A DNA stretch of 64,000 nt from Sphingobium sp. CCH11-B1 (lineage in GTDB: Bacteria; Pseudomonadota; Alphaproteobacteria; Sphingomonadales; Sphingomonadaceae), in assembly GCF_001556865.1 (NCBI RefSeq), contig NZ_LSJY01000070.1, positions 26,061 through 90,060 on the forward strand. Reading direction: 5' to 3'. Within the stretch, counting starts at the first letter, position 1, and every line of letters begins with the position of its first letter. Of this stretch, positions 35,970 through 46,288 are shown piece after piece. Both the position numbers and the translations under genes were made by a program. Under the pieces are notes generated by a model. The model did no database searches, was not told the DNA's origin, and was given only the letters and a program-made list of their open reading frames with translations.

Positions 35970-36911
35970 TCAGACCTTCGCCGCCGCCTTTGCGAGCTGC
36001 GCCTCGCGCGCCGCCTTCATCTCCGCAAAATCCTTGCCGGCATGATAGCTCGACCGGGTGAGCGGACTGGCGGCGACCTGCAGGAACCCCTTGGCCCGCG
36101 CGATGGCGGCATAGGCGTTGAATGCGGCCGGGGTGACGAACTCCATCACCTTGGCATGTTTGGGGGTAGGCTGAAGATACTGGCCCATGGTCAGGAAATC
36201 GATGTCGGCTGATCGCATGTCATCCATGACCTGATGCACTTCCAGCCGCTCCTCCCCCAGGCCCAGCATGATGCCTGACTTGGTGAAGATCGATGGATCG
36301 AGCTTCTTCACCGTTTCCAGCAGGCGCAGCGACGCATAATAACGCGCGCCCGGCCGGATGGTGGGATAGAGGCGCGGAACAGTTTCGAGATTATGATTGT
36401 AGACGTCCGGCCGGGCAGCGACGATCATCTCGATCGCGCGTTCATGCTTGTTGCGGAAATCGGGCGTCAGGATTTCGATGGTCGTGTTCGGGGTCGTGCG
36501 ACGCAGCGCTTCGATCACCTTGACGAATTGCGACGCCCCGCCATCCGGAAGATCGTCGCGATCGACGGAGGTGATAACGATATGCTCAAGCCCCATCTCG
36601 GCCGAAGCATCCGCCAGATTCTGCGGCTCGTTGGGATCGACCTTGCGCGGCATGCCGGTCTTGACGTTGCAGAAGGCACAGGCGCGCGTGCACACGTCGC
36701 CCAGGATCATGACCGTCGCGTGCTTCTTCGTCCAGCATTCGCCGATATTGGGACAGGCCGCTTCCTCACAGACGGTGGCAAGGCCCTTTTCGCGCATCAG
36801 CTTGCGGGTTTCGTGATAGCCGGGGCTCGTCGGCGCCTTCACGCGAATCCAGTCGGGTTTGCGGGCACGTTCCGGCTTCTGGACGCCGGGGATCGGGGCG
36901 ATGTCGGTCAT
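35970..36911 (-). CDS. lipA: Lipoyl synthase
   Basis: Radical SAM enzyme inserting sulfur into octanoyl groups to make lipoate for 2-oxoacid dehydrogenases. Both Fe-S clusters are visible: the auxiliary cysteines in [12 protein letters not shown] and the radical [22 protein letters not shown] and MLGLGE are also diagnostic, as is the C-terminal RSSYHAG (the essential Ser). ATG 36911 gives 313 residues and the usual N-terminus; in-frame codons extend to 37013 but cross the divergent carbonic anhydrase start. About 82 bp separates the two divergent genes. Confidence 0.97.
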   Translation of the reverse strand: MTDIAPIPGVQKPERARKPDWIRVKAPTSPGYHETRKLMREKGLATVCEEAACPNIGECWTKKHATVMILGDVCTRACAFCNVKTGMPRKVDPNEPQNLADASAEMGLEHIVITSVDRDDLPDGGASQFVKVIEALRRTTPNTTIEILTPDFRNKHERAIEMIVAARPDVYNHNLETVPRLYPTIRPGARYYASLRLLETVKKLDPSIFTKSGIMLGLGEERLEVHQVMDDMRSADIDFLTMGQYLQPTPKHAKVMEFVTPAAFNAYAAIARAKGFLQVAASPLTRSSYHAGKDFAEMKAAREAQLAKAAAKV

Positions 36912-36993
36912 GGGGTCCAGATAGCGATGGACGGAGCGACATGCCAGCCCTCTCCCACTTGCCAGCCCATTCTTTGTGCTGCACATCAGCCGC

Positions 36994-37653
36994 ATGACCG
37001 ACTTTACCGACATGATCGATGGCTATCGCCGTTTCCGCACCACCGGCTGGGCGCAGCAGCGAGAGCGGTGGACGGAGCTGAACGAGGGCCAGAGCCCGCG
37101 GGTGATGGTGATCGCCTGTTCCGACAGCCGGGTCGATCCGGCACAGATATTCGACACCAATCCGGGCGAGATTTTCGTGGTGCGCAATGTTGCCGCACTG
37201 GTGCCGCCGTTCGAAACCACGCCGGGTCGCCATGGTGTTTCCGCCGCGCTGGAATTCGCGGTGCAGGTGCTGAAGGTGGGCGAGATCGTCGTCATGGGCC
37301 ATGGCAAGTGTGGCGGGTGCAAGGCGGCATTGAGCCATGATCTGAAGGACGCGCCTCCGGGCGAGGGCGGCTTCATCCATCACTGGATAGAATTGCTGGA
37401 CGATGCGCGCGAAAGGGTGGTCGCCCAATATGGCGAACGGCGCGACCGGGACGCGGAACGCGCCATGGAGCAGGAGGGCGTCAAGGTCAGCCTGGCCAAC
37501 CTGCGCAGCTTCCCATGCGTCCGGCAGAAGGAAAAGGCGGGCGATCTCAAGCTGATCGGCAGCTTTTTCGCGATCGCCGACGGGGAATTGCATCTGCTCG
37601 ACGAGGCGACCGGGCGACACGACAGGAAGGCCGCGGCAACATCGCCCTGTTGA
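36994..37653 (+). CDS. can: Beta-class carbonic anhydrase
   Basis: Interconverts CO2 and bicarbonate. Zinc ligands and dyad are present: IACSDSRVD (Cys, Asp, Arg) and [11 protein letters not shown] (His, Cys). The family segment [17 protein letters not shown] sits between them. ATG 36994 (219 residues) is chosen; 36976 is also in frame. The C-terminus is odd: after [13 protein letters not shown] the protein runs on with [12 protein letters not shown], and these codons overlap the NYN gene in another frame. Confidence 0.94.
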   Translation: MTDFTDMIDGYRRFRTTGWAQQRERWTELNEGQSPRVMVIACSDSRVDPAQIFDTNPGEIFVVRNVAALVPPFETTPGRHGVSAALEFAVQVLKVGEIVVMGHGKCGGCKAALSHDLKDAPPGEGGFIHHWIELLDDARERVVAQYGERRDRDAERAMEQEGVKVSLANLRSFPCVRQKEKAGDLKLIGSFFAIADGELHLLDEATGRHDRKAAATSPC

Positions 37654-38399
37654 TCGATGCGGACAATGCGTCGGCGGCGCATTTCGACCCGGTCATGACC
37701 GTGCTGGCGGAACTGGGCACGGTCAACATCCGCCGGGCATACGGCAACTGGAGCAAGACCACGCTCAAGACCTGGGCGGCGCTCTCGGTGGCGCAGGCGA
37801 TTGAACCGCAGCAGCAGTTCGACCTTACCAAGGGCAAGAACGCCACTGACATGAAGATGACGATCGACGCCATGGACCTGCTGTCCAGCGGCCGGGTCGA
37901 CGGGTTCGGTCTCATGTCCAGCGACAGCGACTTCACGCCACTGGTCACGCGCCTGCGTCAGGACGGCATTCCCGTCTATGGTTTCGGCACGGCGAACACG
38001 CCGGAGGGGTTTCGCCGTGCCTGTACCCGCTTCATCGACGTGGCGGCGCTGAAGCCCGCGGACGTGCCGGTGGCGAAGAAGGCGGCGCCTGCAAGGACGA
38101 AGGCCAGGACAGAGGCGAAGGACCCCGTCGCGCCGCCGCCTGCCTCTGCTCCGTCCATCGCGGGCGAAGCGGTCGATCCCGAAGTCGTCCGCCTGCTGAT
38201 CGACGCCTATGACGAAGCGAAGCGGGACGAACGCGGCTTCGTGGCGCTGGGACCGGTCGGGCAGCGGGTCGGCAACCGGTCCAGCTTCGACGTGCGCAAC
38301 TATGGCTTCAAGCGGCTGTCCGATCTGGTCGCGGCGATCCCCAATTTTATCACCGAAGTCCGCGAAGGCGGCCAGACATGGATCAAGCGGGTGCGCTGA
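37515..38399 (+). CDS. NYN (LabA/PIN-like) domain protein with C-terminal OST-HTH domain
   Basis: Probable RNase-fold protein. The NYN domain starts at [20 protein letters not shown] (codon at 37638) and includes TKGKNATDMKMTIDAMDLL and GLMSSDSDFTPLVTRLRQDG, with the acidic metal-site residues conserved. After a Lys/Ala/Pro linker, a C-terminal OST-HTH/LOTUS-like domain is seen (VRLLIDAYDEAKRDERGFVAL to VREGGQTWIKRVR). The true start is unclear. The only ATG in frame is 37515, deep inside the carbonic anhydrase gene and coding for an unlikely Arg-rich leader. TTG 37650 overlaps the can stop but would remove the first beta strand. The stop shares TGATG with acyP. Confidence 0.8.
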   Translation: MRPAEGKGGRSQADRQLFRDRRRGIASARRGDRATRQEGRGNIALLIDADNASAAHFDPVMTVLAELGTVNIRRAYGNWSKTTLKTWAALSVAQAIEPQQQFDLTKGKNATDMKMTIDAMDLLSSGRVDGFGLMSSDSDFTPLVTRLRQDGIPVYGFGTANTPEGFRRACTRFIDVAALKPADVPVAKKAAPARTKARTEAKDPVAPPPASAPSIAGEAVDPEVVRLLIDAYDEAKRDERGFVALGPVGQRVGNRSSFDVRNYGFKRLSDLVAAIPNFITEVREGGQTWIKRVR

Positions 38400-38686
38400 T
38401 GGCGAACGCGGTGATTGCGCGCCACCTGAGGATATATGGGCGCGTGCAGGGCGTGTGGTACAGGGCCTGGGCGGTAGAGACGGCGCGCGATCTGGGACTG
38501 ACCGGGTGGGTGCGCAACCGGATGGACGGGAGCGTCGAAGCGTTGGCCCAGGGCGCAGCGGAGGCGGTAGAGACTTTCATCCAACGCGCGCATGACGGGC
38601 CACCGAACGCCGAGGTAGCGCGCATCGACGTCACGGACGCGCCGGCGGAACATCGCCACGGTTTCGATAAGCGATCCACCTGCTAA
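38399..38686 (+). CDS. acyP: Acylphosphatase
   Basis: Hydrolyses acyl phosphates in the cytosol. The 95-residue chain has the active-site loop GRVQGVWYRAW (catalytic Arg of GRVQGV) and GWVRNRMDGSVEALAQG (catalytic Asn), the two signature motifs. ATG 38399 shares its A with the NYN stop (TGATG); an in-frame ATG at 38378 is within that gene. A strong palindrome lies 13 bp after its stop and may end transcription. Confidence 0.92.
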   Translation: MANAVIARHLRIYGRVQGVWYRAWAVETARDLGLTGWVRNRMDGSVEALAQGAAEAVETFIQRAHDGPPNAEVARIDVTDAPAEHRHGFDKRSTC

Positions 38687-38699
38687 AGCGGAATGCGGA

Positions 38700-38720
38700 A
38701 TGCCGGGTCAAACCCGGCAT
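38700..38720. terminator. Palindrome between convergent acyP and alaS; REP-like or bidirectional terminator
   Basis: A perfect nine-base inverted repeat with a three-base CAA loop: ATGCCGGGT at 38700-38708 and ACCCGGCAT at 38712-38720, followed by GACCGGGG. The location, 13 bp past acyP and 35 bp past the end of alaS on the other strand, fits a two-way terminator, although there is no T tract. Related but eroded sequence occurs near 50273-50297, so it may instead be a dispersed intergenic repeat. Confidence 0.55.
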
Positions 38721-38755
38721 GACCGGGGAGGAGAAAGTCCTCCCCCCGCTAATGG

Positions 38756-41422
38756 TCAGGCCGGAACGCTGGCCAGCGCGGCTTTCACGGCGTCGACGGC
38801 CAGTTGTGCCTTGTCGCCGTCAGGCCCGCCGCCTTGCGCCATGTCGGGACGGCCACCGCCGCCCTTGCCGCCCAGCGCTTCGACGCCCGCGCGTACCAGA
38901 TCGACCGCGCTGACGATGGCGGTCAGATCGTCGGTCACGCCCACGGCGATGGTGGCGCGGCCTTCGACCACCGCCAGCACGGCCGATACGCCGCTGCCGA
39001 GCGTCGCCTTGTTCTGGTCAACGATGCCGCGCAGTTCTTTGGGATCGAGCCCCTCGATCACCTGGCCGATGAAGCTGATCGCGCCGACCTGTTCCGGCCC
39101 CGCCGCCTTGGCCGCGCCGCCGCCACCCAGGGCTAGCGCCTTCTTCGCGTCGGCCAGTTCGCGCTCCAGCCGCCGGCTCTGTTCGACCAGCGCCGCGATA
39201 CGCGCCGGCACATCCTCCGGCGTGGTCTTCAATGCAGCGGCGGTCTGGCGCAGCTTGTCGTCGCGCTCCGTCAACCACAGGCGAGCGGCTTCGCCGGTCA
39301 GCGCCTCGATGCGGCGCACGCCGGAAGAAACCGCGCTTTCCGATACGATCTTGAACAGCGCGATGTCGCCGGTGGCGGTGACATGGGTGCCACCGCACAG
39401 TTCGACCGAATAATGCAGTTCTTCCGCCAGCGGACCGCCCCGGCCCATGGAAAGGACGCGCACCTCGTCGCCATATTTCTCCCCGAACAGCGCCATGGCG
39501 CCCGCCGCAATGGCGTCATCGGGCGTCATAAGGCGAGTCGTCACCGCTTCGTTATAGCGAACCTGCCCATTCACATCCGCCTCGATTGCGGCGATCTGCT
39601 TGTGTGTCAGCGCTTCGGGGTGCGAAAAGTCGAAGCGTAGCCGGTCGGGCGCGACCAGGCTGCCCTTCTGCGTCACATGCGCGCCCAGTTCCTTCCGCAG
39701 GGCGGCATGGAGCAAATGGGTTGCGCTGTGGTTGGCGCGGATGCGGTCGCGCCGATCCACGTCGATCGCGAGGTTTACCGTGTCGCCGACCTTGATGCTG
39801 CCTGCTTCCACCTTCGCCTTGTGCGCATGGAGGCGGCCGAGAGGCTTTGCAGTGTCCTCGACCGTGGCGGAAAATCCGCCCTGCGTCGTGATCGTGCCAG
39901 CGTCGCCCATCTGACCGCCGCTTTCGCCGTAGAAGGGCGTCTGGTTGGTGATGATGACGACCTCGTCGCCCACCGACGCGCTGTCGACACGCGCGCCATC
40001 CTTGACGATCGCGCGGACTTCGCCTTCGCCCTTGGTCGAGGCGTAGCCGATGAACTCGGTGTTGCCGACTTCCTCGGCGATGTCGAACCAGATTTCGTCC
40101 GATGCCTTCTCGCCCGAACCCTTCCAGGCGGCGCGGGCGGCGGCCTTCTGCTCCGCCATGGCGCTGTCGAAGCCGGCGCGGTCGACCGTCAGCCCGCGCG
40201 ATCGCAGCGCATCTTCGGTGAGGTCATAGGGGAAGCCGTAGGTGTCGTAGAGCTTGAACGCGGTTTCACCGGGCAGCGTGCCGCCCTCGCCCATATCGCC
40301 GGTCGCTTCGTCGAGCAGCCTGAGGCCGTTTTCCAGCGTCTTGCGGAAACGGGTCTCCTCGCGCAGCAGCGTCTCCTCGATCAGCGGCTGGGCGCGGACC
40401 AGTTCGGGATAGGCGCCCCCCATTTCCGACACGAGGGACGAAACCAGCCGGTACATCAGCGGCTCCTTCGCGCCGATGATGTGGGCGTGACGCATGGCGC
40501 GGCGCATGATCCGGCGCAGAACATAGCCACGCCCCTCATTTGCCGGAAGCACGCCATCCGCGATTAGGAAGCTGGTGGAGCGCAGGTGATCGGCAATCAC
40601 GCGGTGGCTCGCCTTATGCTCGCCATCCGTGGCGGTCCGGCTGAGCGCGCCGCTCTCCGCAATCAGCGCCTTGAAGGTGTCGGTGTCGTAATTGTCGTGC
40701 ACGCCCTGAAGCACGGCCGCGATACGCTCCAGCCCCATGCCGGTGTCGATGCTGGGCTTCGGCAGTTCGCTGACGATCTCGTTCGCTTCCTGCTCATATT
40801 GCATGAAGACGAGGTTCCAGATTTCTACGAAGCGGTCGCCATCCTCCTCCGGCGATCCCGGAGGGCCGCCCCAGATATGGTCGCCATGGTCGAAGAAGAT
40901 TTCCGAGCAGGGACCGCACGGCCCGCTGTCCCCCATCGCCCAGAAATTATCCTTGGTCGGGATGCGGATGATGCGCTCTTCGGGCAGGCCGGCGATCTTC
41001 TTCCACAGGTCGAACGCTTCGTCGTCGGTATGATAGACGGTCGCGGTCAGCTTCTCGGCCGGCAGCCCCCATTCCTTCGTCAGGAGCGTCCACGCATGGG
41101 TGATCGCCTGCTCCTTGAAATAGTCCCCGAAGCTGAAATTGCCCAGCATTTCGAAGAAGGTATGGTGCCGCGCGGTGTAGCCCACATTGTCCAGGTCATT
41201 ATGCTTGCCGCCCGCGCGAACGGACTTCTGGCTGGACGTCGCGGTCTTGTACGGGCGCGTTTCCAGACCCGTGAAGACATTCTTGAACGGCACCATCCCG
41301 GCATTGACGAACATCAGCGTCGGATCGTTATGCGGCACCAGCGGGGCCGATGGCACGATGGTGTGGCCGTTCGCCCCGAAATAGTCGAGGAAGGAGCGGC
41401 GAATGTCGTTGGTCGAAGTCAT
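38756..41422 (-). CDS. alaS: Alanyl-tRNA synthetase
   Basis: Charges tRNA-Ala. 888 residues with the full bacterial layout: class II catalytic domain ([15 protein letters not shown] start, [38 protein letters not shown]), the tRNA-recognition region, the editing domain with zinc motif ([19 protein letters not shown]) and the C-terminal C-Ala domain with the glycine-rich [16 protein letters not shown]. It is monocistronic by appearance, with 90 bp to the next minus-strand gene upstream. Confidence 0.97.
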   Translation of the reverse strand: MTSTNDIRRSFLDYFGANGHTIVPSAPLVPHNDPTLMFVNAGMVPFKNVFTGLETRPYKTATSSQKSVRAGGKHNDLDNVGYTARHHTFFEMLGNFSFGDYFKEQAITHAWTLLTKEWGLPAEKLTATVYHTDDEAFDLWKKIAGLPEERIIRIPTKDNFWAMGDSGPCGPCSEIFFDHGDHIWGGPPGSPEEDGDRFVEIWNLVFMQYEQEANEIVSELPKPSIDTGMGLERIAAVLQGVHDNYDTDTFKALIAESGALSRTATDGEHKASHRVIADHLRSTSFLIADGVLPANEGRGYVLRRIMRRAMRHAHIIGAKEPLMYRLVSSLVSEMGGAYPELVRAQPLIEETLLREETRFRKTLENGLRLLDEATGDMGEGGTLPGETAFKLYDTYGFPYDLTEDALRSRGLTVDRAGFDSAMAEQKAAARAAWKGSGEKASDEIWFDIAEEVGNTEFIGYASTKGEGEVRAIVKDGARVDSASVGDEVVIITNQTPFYGESGGQMGDAGTITTQGGFSATVEDTAKPLGRLHAHKAKVEAGSIKVGDTVNLAIDVDRRDRIRANHSATHLLHAALRKELGAHVTQKGSLVAPDRLRFDFSHPEALTHKQIAAIEADVNGQVRYNEAVTTRLMTPDDAIAAGAMALFGEKYGDEVRVLSMGRGGPLAEELHYSVELCGGTHVTATGDIALFKIVSESAVSSGVRRIEALTGEAARLWLTERDDKLRQTAAALKTTPEDVPARIAALVEQSRRLERELADAKKALALGGGGAAKAAGPEQVGAISFIGQVIEGLDPKELRGIVDQNKATLGSGVSAVLAVVEGRATIAVGVTDDLTAIVSAVDLVRAGVEALGGKGGGGRPDMAQGGGPDGDKAQLAVDAVKAALASVPA

Positions 41423-41512
41423 GGGGGCGATTTAGTGGGAAGCGGTCCGGCGCACAAGCGGGGCTTTTGACCTTGTGCGATCCGGCAAGGCGGCGGCTGG
41501 ACGCTGCCTGGA

Positions 41513-41992
41513 TCAGAGTGCGTCAGCGACCCGAGCGATCGCCTGCACGAAGCTGTCGCTGATGATCTTGAGGATCGCCGCGGACGCCAGCAGCACGAAC
41601 AGCGTCAGCGCGGCGAATTGCAGCCGACGCGCGACCAGCCGGCTGCGTTCCTCGCTTTGGTCGACGTACCGCCGTCGATCGGCGCGGCGGTCGGCATCGC
41701 CCGCTTTCCACACTGGCGCTGCAACCTGCACGGGCGCGTTGGCAAGCGTCGCCATGTCGATCTCGTCCTGCGCGCGGACGCCGCACTGACCGTCCTTGGA
41801 CCATACCACCCGCCCGACAATGACCGATGACGCGCGGCGTACCTCGATATAGCTGCCGCGACTGGGCGCGCGCGCCATGCGCAACATCATGCCATGCAGC
41901 GACAGGTTCATGATCTTGACGTCAAGCCACTGGTCTTCCAGGCGCATGCGCGCCGGGATGGACGTCAGGACGCGCGGTTCCCGTTTTTTCAT
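41513..41992 (-). CDS. PilZ-domain protein with C-terminal membrane anchor
   Basis: Predicted cyclic-di-GMP receptor. The PilZ domain occupies about residues 1-85: KKREPRVLTSIPARMRLEDQ carries the basic arm and NLSLHGMML the (D/N)xSxxG motif, with GQCGVRAQDEID at the end. A basic linker (DRRADRRRYVDQSEERSRL) follows, then one hydrophobic helix (LQFAALTLFVLLASAAILKII) close to the C-terminus. The tail anchor would place the sensor on the inner face of the membrane. 159 residues; no partner gene (GGDEF/EAL, cellulose, flagella) is adjacent, so the output is unknown. Confidence 0.82.
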   Translation of the reverse strand: MKKREPRVLTSIPARMRLEDQWLDVKIMNLSLHGMMLRMARAPSRGSYIEVRRASSVIVGRVVWSKDGQCGVRAQDEIDMATLANAPVQVAAPVWKAGDADRRADRRRYVDQSEERSRLVARRLQFAALTLFVLLASAAILKIISDSFVQAIARVADAL

Positions 41993-42086
41993 CCTTCGCC
42001 TTTCCCGGCCCCTGAATCCCGATAACGGCAGCAGGGCGGAAACTTTGAAGGAACAGATATTTATCTATGTTATCGATTCAGGCGCT

Positions 42087-43340
42087 TCAGGCGATGGGCT
42101 GGTCGATCGATGTGGGCGGCGTCGAAAACCATTGCGGCCCCTTCGCCGTCATATGGAAGCAATCCTCCATGCGGATGCCCATAACGCCCGGCAGATAAAG
42201 TCCCGGCTCATTGGAAAAGCACATGCCGACGTCCAGCTTCGTCGTTTCGCCATGGACGAGGTTGACGGGCTCATGCCCTTCCATCCCGATGCCATGGCCG
42301 GTCCGGTGCGACAGGCCGGGCAAAGCGTAGCGGGGACCATAGCCCAGCCTTTCATAGTAGCTCCGTACGGCATCATCGACGGAACCAGCCGGGACGCTAA
42401 GCCTCGCCGCCTCAATCGCGATCTTCTGTCCACGCGAGACATCGTCCCAGACTTTCCGCTGCTGCGCCGTGGGCGGGGCGCCATGCACCCAGGTCCGGCT
42501 GATGTCGGACTGATAGTCCTCGACCGTGCAGCCGCAATCCATCAGCACCACCTCCCCGACCCGGACGGTCTGAGGCTTGCCCGATCCATGCGGATAGGCG
42601 GCGGCCTCCCCCAACAGGACGAGGTTGAATTCGACCTTGCCGCCCAGTTGCGTCGTCGCCGCCGACATGAGCGCGCCGATATCCGCCGGGGTCATGCCCG
42701 CCTTCACCTGCGGATAGGTCCAGCGATAGGTGGCCATGGTGACGTCGGCGGCCTTTTGCATCAATGCGATCTCGGCGGCGGTCTTGCGCATGCGGATCGC
42801 GCGGGTCACCCAATCCCTGACCAGCGTGGCAGTGGGAAGCGCAGCCTTCAGGCCGTCCACGGCGAAATAGCGCACCGTTTCCTCTATCCCGATGCGGCCT
42901 TTCGCCAGCCCCTTGGCCGTAAGAAAGTCTGCGATCGGGGCGTAAGGGCTTTCATCCTCCTGCCAGACGCGGACTTCGGCGGGAATGGCGAGAGATTCGT
43001 CGATCGAGGGCTTTTCAAAAAAGGGGCAGACGATCAGCGGCGTTCCGCTGGCCGGGATCATGGCGGCGGTCAGCCTTTCCGAACGGTGCCAGCGCACCCC
43101 GGTATAGTAGATCAGGCTGGCCCCCGGTTCGACCAGCAGCGCGTCTATCCCCGCCGCCTGCATCATCCTTTGCGCGCGGGCGAGCCGATCCGCGCGTTCC
43201 GACCCGCCAATCGGCACGATGTCGCCGGTCAAGGCACCCAGCGCCTCGGCCGACCGCTCCTGCGCGAAAAGACGCGGGCTGACCGCACCCATGGCGATGC
43301 CGGCAGCAGCGTGGCGCAACAGCGTGCGGCGATCAGGCAT
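42087..43340 (-). CDS. M24-family Xaa-Pro peptidase, Tat-exported
   Basis: Metallopeptidase removing residues before proline, or a related M24 hydrolase. A twin-arginine signal is visible (DRRTLLRHAAAGIAMGAVSP). The creatinase-type N-terminal domain is followed by the pita-bread catalytic fold with all five metal ligands: two Asp in LMDCGCTVEDYQSDISRTW, His in HRTGHGIGMEGHE, Glu in CFSNEPGLYL and Glu in GIRMEDCF. 417 residues. Its start overlaps the end of the GST gene by eight bases, so both are probably one transcript. Substrates are not evident. Confidence 0.88.
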   Translation of the reverse strand: MPDRRTLLRHAAAGIAMGAVSPRLFAQERSAEALGALTGDIVPIGGSERADRLARAQRMMQAAGIDALLVEPGASLIYYTGVRWHRSERLTAAMIPASGTPLIVCPFFEKPSIDESLAIPAEVRVWQEDESPYAPIADFLTAKGLAKGRIGIEETVRYFAVDGLKAALPTATLVRDWVTRAIRMRKTAAEIALMQKAADVTMATYRWTYPQVKAGMTPADIGALMSAATTQLGGKVEFNLVLLGEAAAYPHGSGKPQTVRVGEVVLMDCGCTVEDYQSDISRTWVHGAPPTAQQRKVWDDVSRGQKIAIEAARLSVPAGSVDDAVRSYYERLGYGPRYALPGLSHRTGHGIGMEGHEPVNLVHGETTKLDVGMCFSNEPGLYLPGVMGIRMEDCFHMTAKGPQWFSTPPTSIDQPIA

Positions 43341-43950
43341 AGGCGTAGGATCCTCCGGTCTTCAGCGCTGCCTGGTAACCGGGGCGGGCATGCATGTCAT
43401 CCAGCCAACGGATGAGATGAGGACGCGACCCGTCCAATCCGCCGCGGGCGCGGGACGCTTCCAGCGGGAAGCTCATCATCATGTCGGCCGCGGTGAAGGC
43501 ATCGCCGGCGAAAAAGGGGCGTCCCGCCAGTTCGGTCTCCAGCCAGTCGAGATGGTCATCCAGCATCCGCTGTACCGTTGGCCTGGCCGGTCGGCCAAGC
43601 AGGCCCATCTTGTTCACCACCAGCAACGCCAGCAAGGGCGGCATCATCGATCCTTCGGCATAATGCATGAACTGACGATACAGTATAGCACCCTCGGTCG
43701 GCGGCCCGAAGCGGCCGGCCCGCGCGACCAGATAGTCCATGATCGCCCCCGTCTCGATCAGGCGATGGCCGTCGACCTCGACCACCGGGGATCGTCCGAG
43801 CGGGTGGATTGCCCTGAGCGAAGCGGGCGCACGCATTGTCTTTGCGTCCCGCTCGTAACGCCGCACCTCGTAAGGTTCGCCCAGTTCCTCCAGCAACCAA
43901 AGGATGCGTTGCGACCGGCTGTTGTTCAGATGGTGGACAATGATGGTCAT
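43333..43950 (-). CDS. Glutathione S-transferase family protein
   Basis: 205-residue cytosolic GST. The thioredoxin-like N-terminal domain starts TIIVHHLNNSRSQRILWLLEEL, with the active-site Ser/Asn in the NNSRSQR turn and the glutathione-binding LGRSPVVEVDGHRLIETGAI. The all-helical C-terminal domain includes FFAGDAFTAADMMMSFPLE with the N-capping Asp. It resembles the Beta/unclassified sphingomonad GSTs seen with aromatic degradation, but no degradation gene is adjacent. It precedes and overlaps an exported M24 peptidase, a pairing whose logic I cannot explain. Confidence 0.9.
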   Translation of the reverse strand: MTIIVHHLNNSRSQRILWLLEELGEPYEVRRYERDAKTMRAPASLRAIHPLGRSPVVEVDGHRLIETGAIMDYLVARAGRFGPPTEGAILYRQFMHYAEGSMMPPLLALLVVNKMGLLGRPARPTVQRMLDDHLDWLETELAGRPFFAGDAFTAADMMMSFPLEASRARGGLDGSRPHLIRWLDDMHARPGYQAALKTGGSYAYA

Positions 43951-44066
43951 GACGGCTCCCTTGCGGCTGAGCCAAAGGGCTACCGCAGCGGCCCGACTAT
44001 GCCAACGGGTTAGCGGACTGGACGCTGTGCCACGGTCCTGGACCCGGCTTGCGCCGGGGAACCGAT

Positions 44067-46181
44067 CTACGCTGGCTCCAGCGCCATCTGCGCCTTTTTC
44101 CTGGCACGGAAGGCGTGGAGCAGGGGCTCGGTATAGCCATTAGGCTGCTCGACCCCTTCGAACACCAGCGCGCGTGCGGCCTGGAATGCGAGACTTTCCC
44201 CTTCCCGCCCGCTCATGGGCTCGTAAAGCGGGTCAGCGGCATTTTGCGCATCGACCTTCGCCGCCATGCGGCGGAGCGCCGCGTCGACCTGCTGTGCGGT
44301 GCAGATGCCGTGGAGCAACCAGTTCGCCATATGTTGCGAGGAGATGCGCAACGTCGCGCGATCCTCCATCAGGCCGACGTCATGGATGTCGGGAACCTTG
44401 GAGCAGCCCACGCCCTGGTCGATCCAACGGACGACATAGCCCAATATGCCCTGCGCATTATTGTCCAGTTCCCGCGCGATCTCCTCTTCGGAAAAATTAC
44501 GGCCGGTGGCGATGGGCAGGGTCAACAGCTTTTCCAGTCGAGCCACGCCCTCCCCCTTCCGCTCCGCCTGGCGGGCGAAGACGTCGATCCGGTGATAATG
44601 GGTCGCGTGCAGCGTCGCGGCGGTCGGCGACGGAACCCATGCGGTGTTCGCGCCGCTCATCGGATGGCCGGCCTTCTGATCGAGCATGTCGGCCATGCGA
44701 TCGGGCGCGGCCCACATGCCCTTGCCGATCTGCGCCCGGCCGGAAAATCCGCAGGCAAGCCCGATCTGCACGTTCCGGTCCTCATAGGCCGAAATCCAGT
44801 CGCTCGCCTTCATCTCGCTCTTCGGGATCATGGGGCCCGCCTGCATCGAACTATGCATCTCGTCGCCGGTGCGATCGAGGAAGCCGGTGTTGATGAAGAC
44901 GATGCGGTCCTTCACCGCATGGATGCAGGCGGCGAGGTTGGCCGAGGTACGGCGTTCCTCGTCCATGACCCCGACCTTGATCGTGTGACGGGCCATGCCG
45001 AGCATGTCCTCGATCGCGTCGAACAGGCGATCGGTGAACGCGACTTCGCCCGGGCCGTGCATCTTGGGCTTGACGATGTAGAGGCTGCCCGCACGACTGT
45101 TCGCCCGACGTCCGTTCAGGTCATGAAGAGCGATCAGGCTGGTGACGATGCCGTCGATGATTCCTTCCGGCGCCTCGTCGCCGTTGGACAGCCGGACAGC
45201 GGGTGTGGTCATCAGATGGCCGACATTACGGACGAACAGCAGGCTGCGGCCCGGCAGCGTGAAAGTGGTGCCATCCGGTGCGGTATAGGTGCGGTCCGGG
45301 TTGAGCGCGCGCGTCATCATCGCCCCATTCTTCTCGAACCGGTCGGTCAGATCGCCCCGCATCAGTCCCAGCCAGTTGGCATAGGCGGCCACCTTGTCCT
45401 GCGCGTCGACGGCAGCGACCGAATCCTCCAGATCGCAGATGGTGGTGAGAGCGGACTCCAGGATGACGTCGGCTATGCCCGCGGGATCGGTCGCACCGAT
45501 CGGGTGCGCCTTGTCGAAGACGATCTCGATATGCAGACCATTGTGGCGGAAGAGGCGCGCATTTTCGCTGGTGCCCACCAACTGCGCGGGATCGGCGAGA
45601 ACGATATCGTCACTCGCCAGCGCCGCCCAGTTCCCGTTCGCCAGCGGAACCGCGTCGTCAAGAAAGGCTTTTGCCCAGGCGACGACCTGCGCGCCGCGCG
45701 CCGCATCATATCCCTTGCCCGCCGGCGCGCCGGCTATCGCATCCGTGCCGTACAGCGCGTCATAGAGGCTGCCCCAGCGCGCATTGGCCGCATTGAGCAG
45801 GAAACGGGCGTTGAGGATCGGGACAACCAACTGCGGTCCCGCCATGCGCGCGACTTCATCATCGACATTCGTGCTGCCGATCTGAAAGGGCGCGGGTTCG
45901 GGCACCAGATAACCGATCTCTCGCAAAAATATCGCATAGGCGGCCGGATCGTGCGGCTGCCCCGCCCGCTGTTCGTGCCAGCTGTCGATCTGGGCCTGAA
46001 GCGTGTCGCGCTTTCGCAGGAGGCTCAGATTTTCGGGTGCGAAGCGAGCGAGGACGTCCGCCGCGCCCGCCCAGAAGGCGTCTGGCGCGATGCCTGTGCC
46101 GGGCAGCGCCTGCTGCTCGATAAAGTCCGCGAGCGGAGCGGCGACTCGAAGGCCGGCTTTATCGATCATCGGGGCGGTCAT
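44067..46181 (-). CDS. glcB: Malate synthase G
   Basis: Condenses glyoxylate with acetyl-CoA to malate. 704 residues, the length of the monomeric G form. Recognisable parts: [12 protein letters not shown] near the N-terminus, [17 protein letters not shown] with catalytic acids, [48 protein letters not shown] and the terminal [21 protein letters not shown] precedes ATG 46181. It is divergent from a LysR gene with 107 bp between. A six-base GC hairpin (44043-44058) follows the stop but has no T tract. Confidence 0.97.
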   Translation of the reverse strand: MTAPMIDKAGLRVAAPLADFIEQQALPGTGIAPDAFWAGAADVLARFAPENLSLLRKRDTLQAQIDSWHEQRAGQPHDPAAYAIFLREIGYLVPEPAPFQIGSTNVDDEVARMAGPQLVVPILNARFLLNAANARWGSLYDALYGTDAIAGAPAGKGYDAARGAQVVAWAKAFLDDAVPLANGNWAALASDDIVLADPAQLVGTSENARLFRHNGLHIEIVFDKAHPIGATDPAGIADVILESALTTICDLEDSVAAVDAQDKVAAYANWLGLMRGDLTDRFEKNGAMMTRALNPDRTYTAPDGTTFTLPGRSLLFVRNVGHLMTTPAVRLSNGDEAPEGIIDGIVTSLIALHDLNGRRANSRAGSLYIVKPKMHGPGEVAFTDRLFDAIEDMLGMARHTIKVGVMDEERRTSANLAACIHAVKDRIVFINTGFLDRTGDEMHSSMQAGPMIPKSEMKASDWISAYEDRNVQIGLACGFSGRAQIGKGMWAAPDRMADMLDQKAGHPMSGANTAWVPSPTAATLHATHYHRIDVFARQAERKGEGVARLEKLLTLPIATGRNFSEEEIARELDNNAQGILGYVVRWIDQGVGCSKVPDIHDVGLMEDRATLRISSQHMANWLLHGICTAQQVDAALRRMAAKVDAQNAADPLYEPMSGREGESLAFQAARALVFEGVEQPNGYTEPLLHAFRARKKAQMALEPA

Positions 46182-46288
46182 GGCTCTTCTCCAAATTGGA
46201 CGACGGGTACGTTTGGAGATTTAGCATGTCTCGATTATGTCGTATATTCGCTATTATTCAAATACAGTAATTCTTATGGTGAACGAAT
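46182..46288. promoter_or_regulatory. Divergent control region between glcB and LysR gene
   Basis: 107 bp, clearly AT-rich from about 46225 to 46280 against GC-rich flanks, separating glcB (minus) from a LysR gene (plus). LysR proteins commonly bind such shared regions and control the divergent gene. I can see short AT-rich T-N11-A-like stretches but no single convincing palindrome, so no exact operator is given. Confidence 0.5.
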
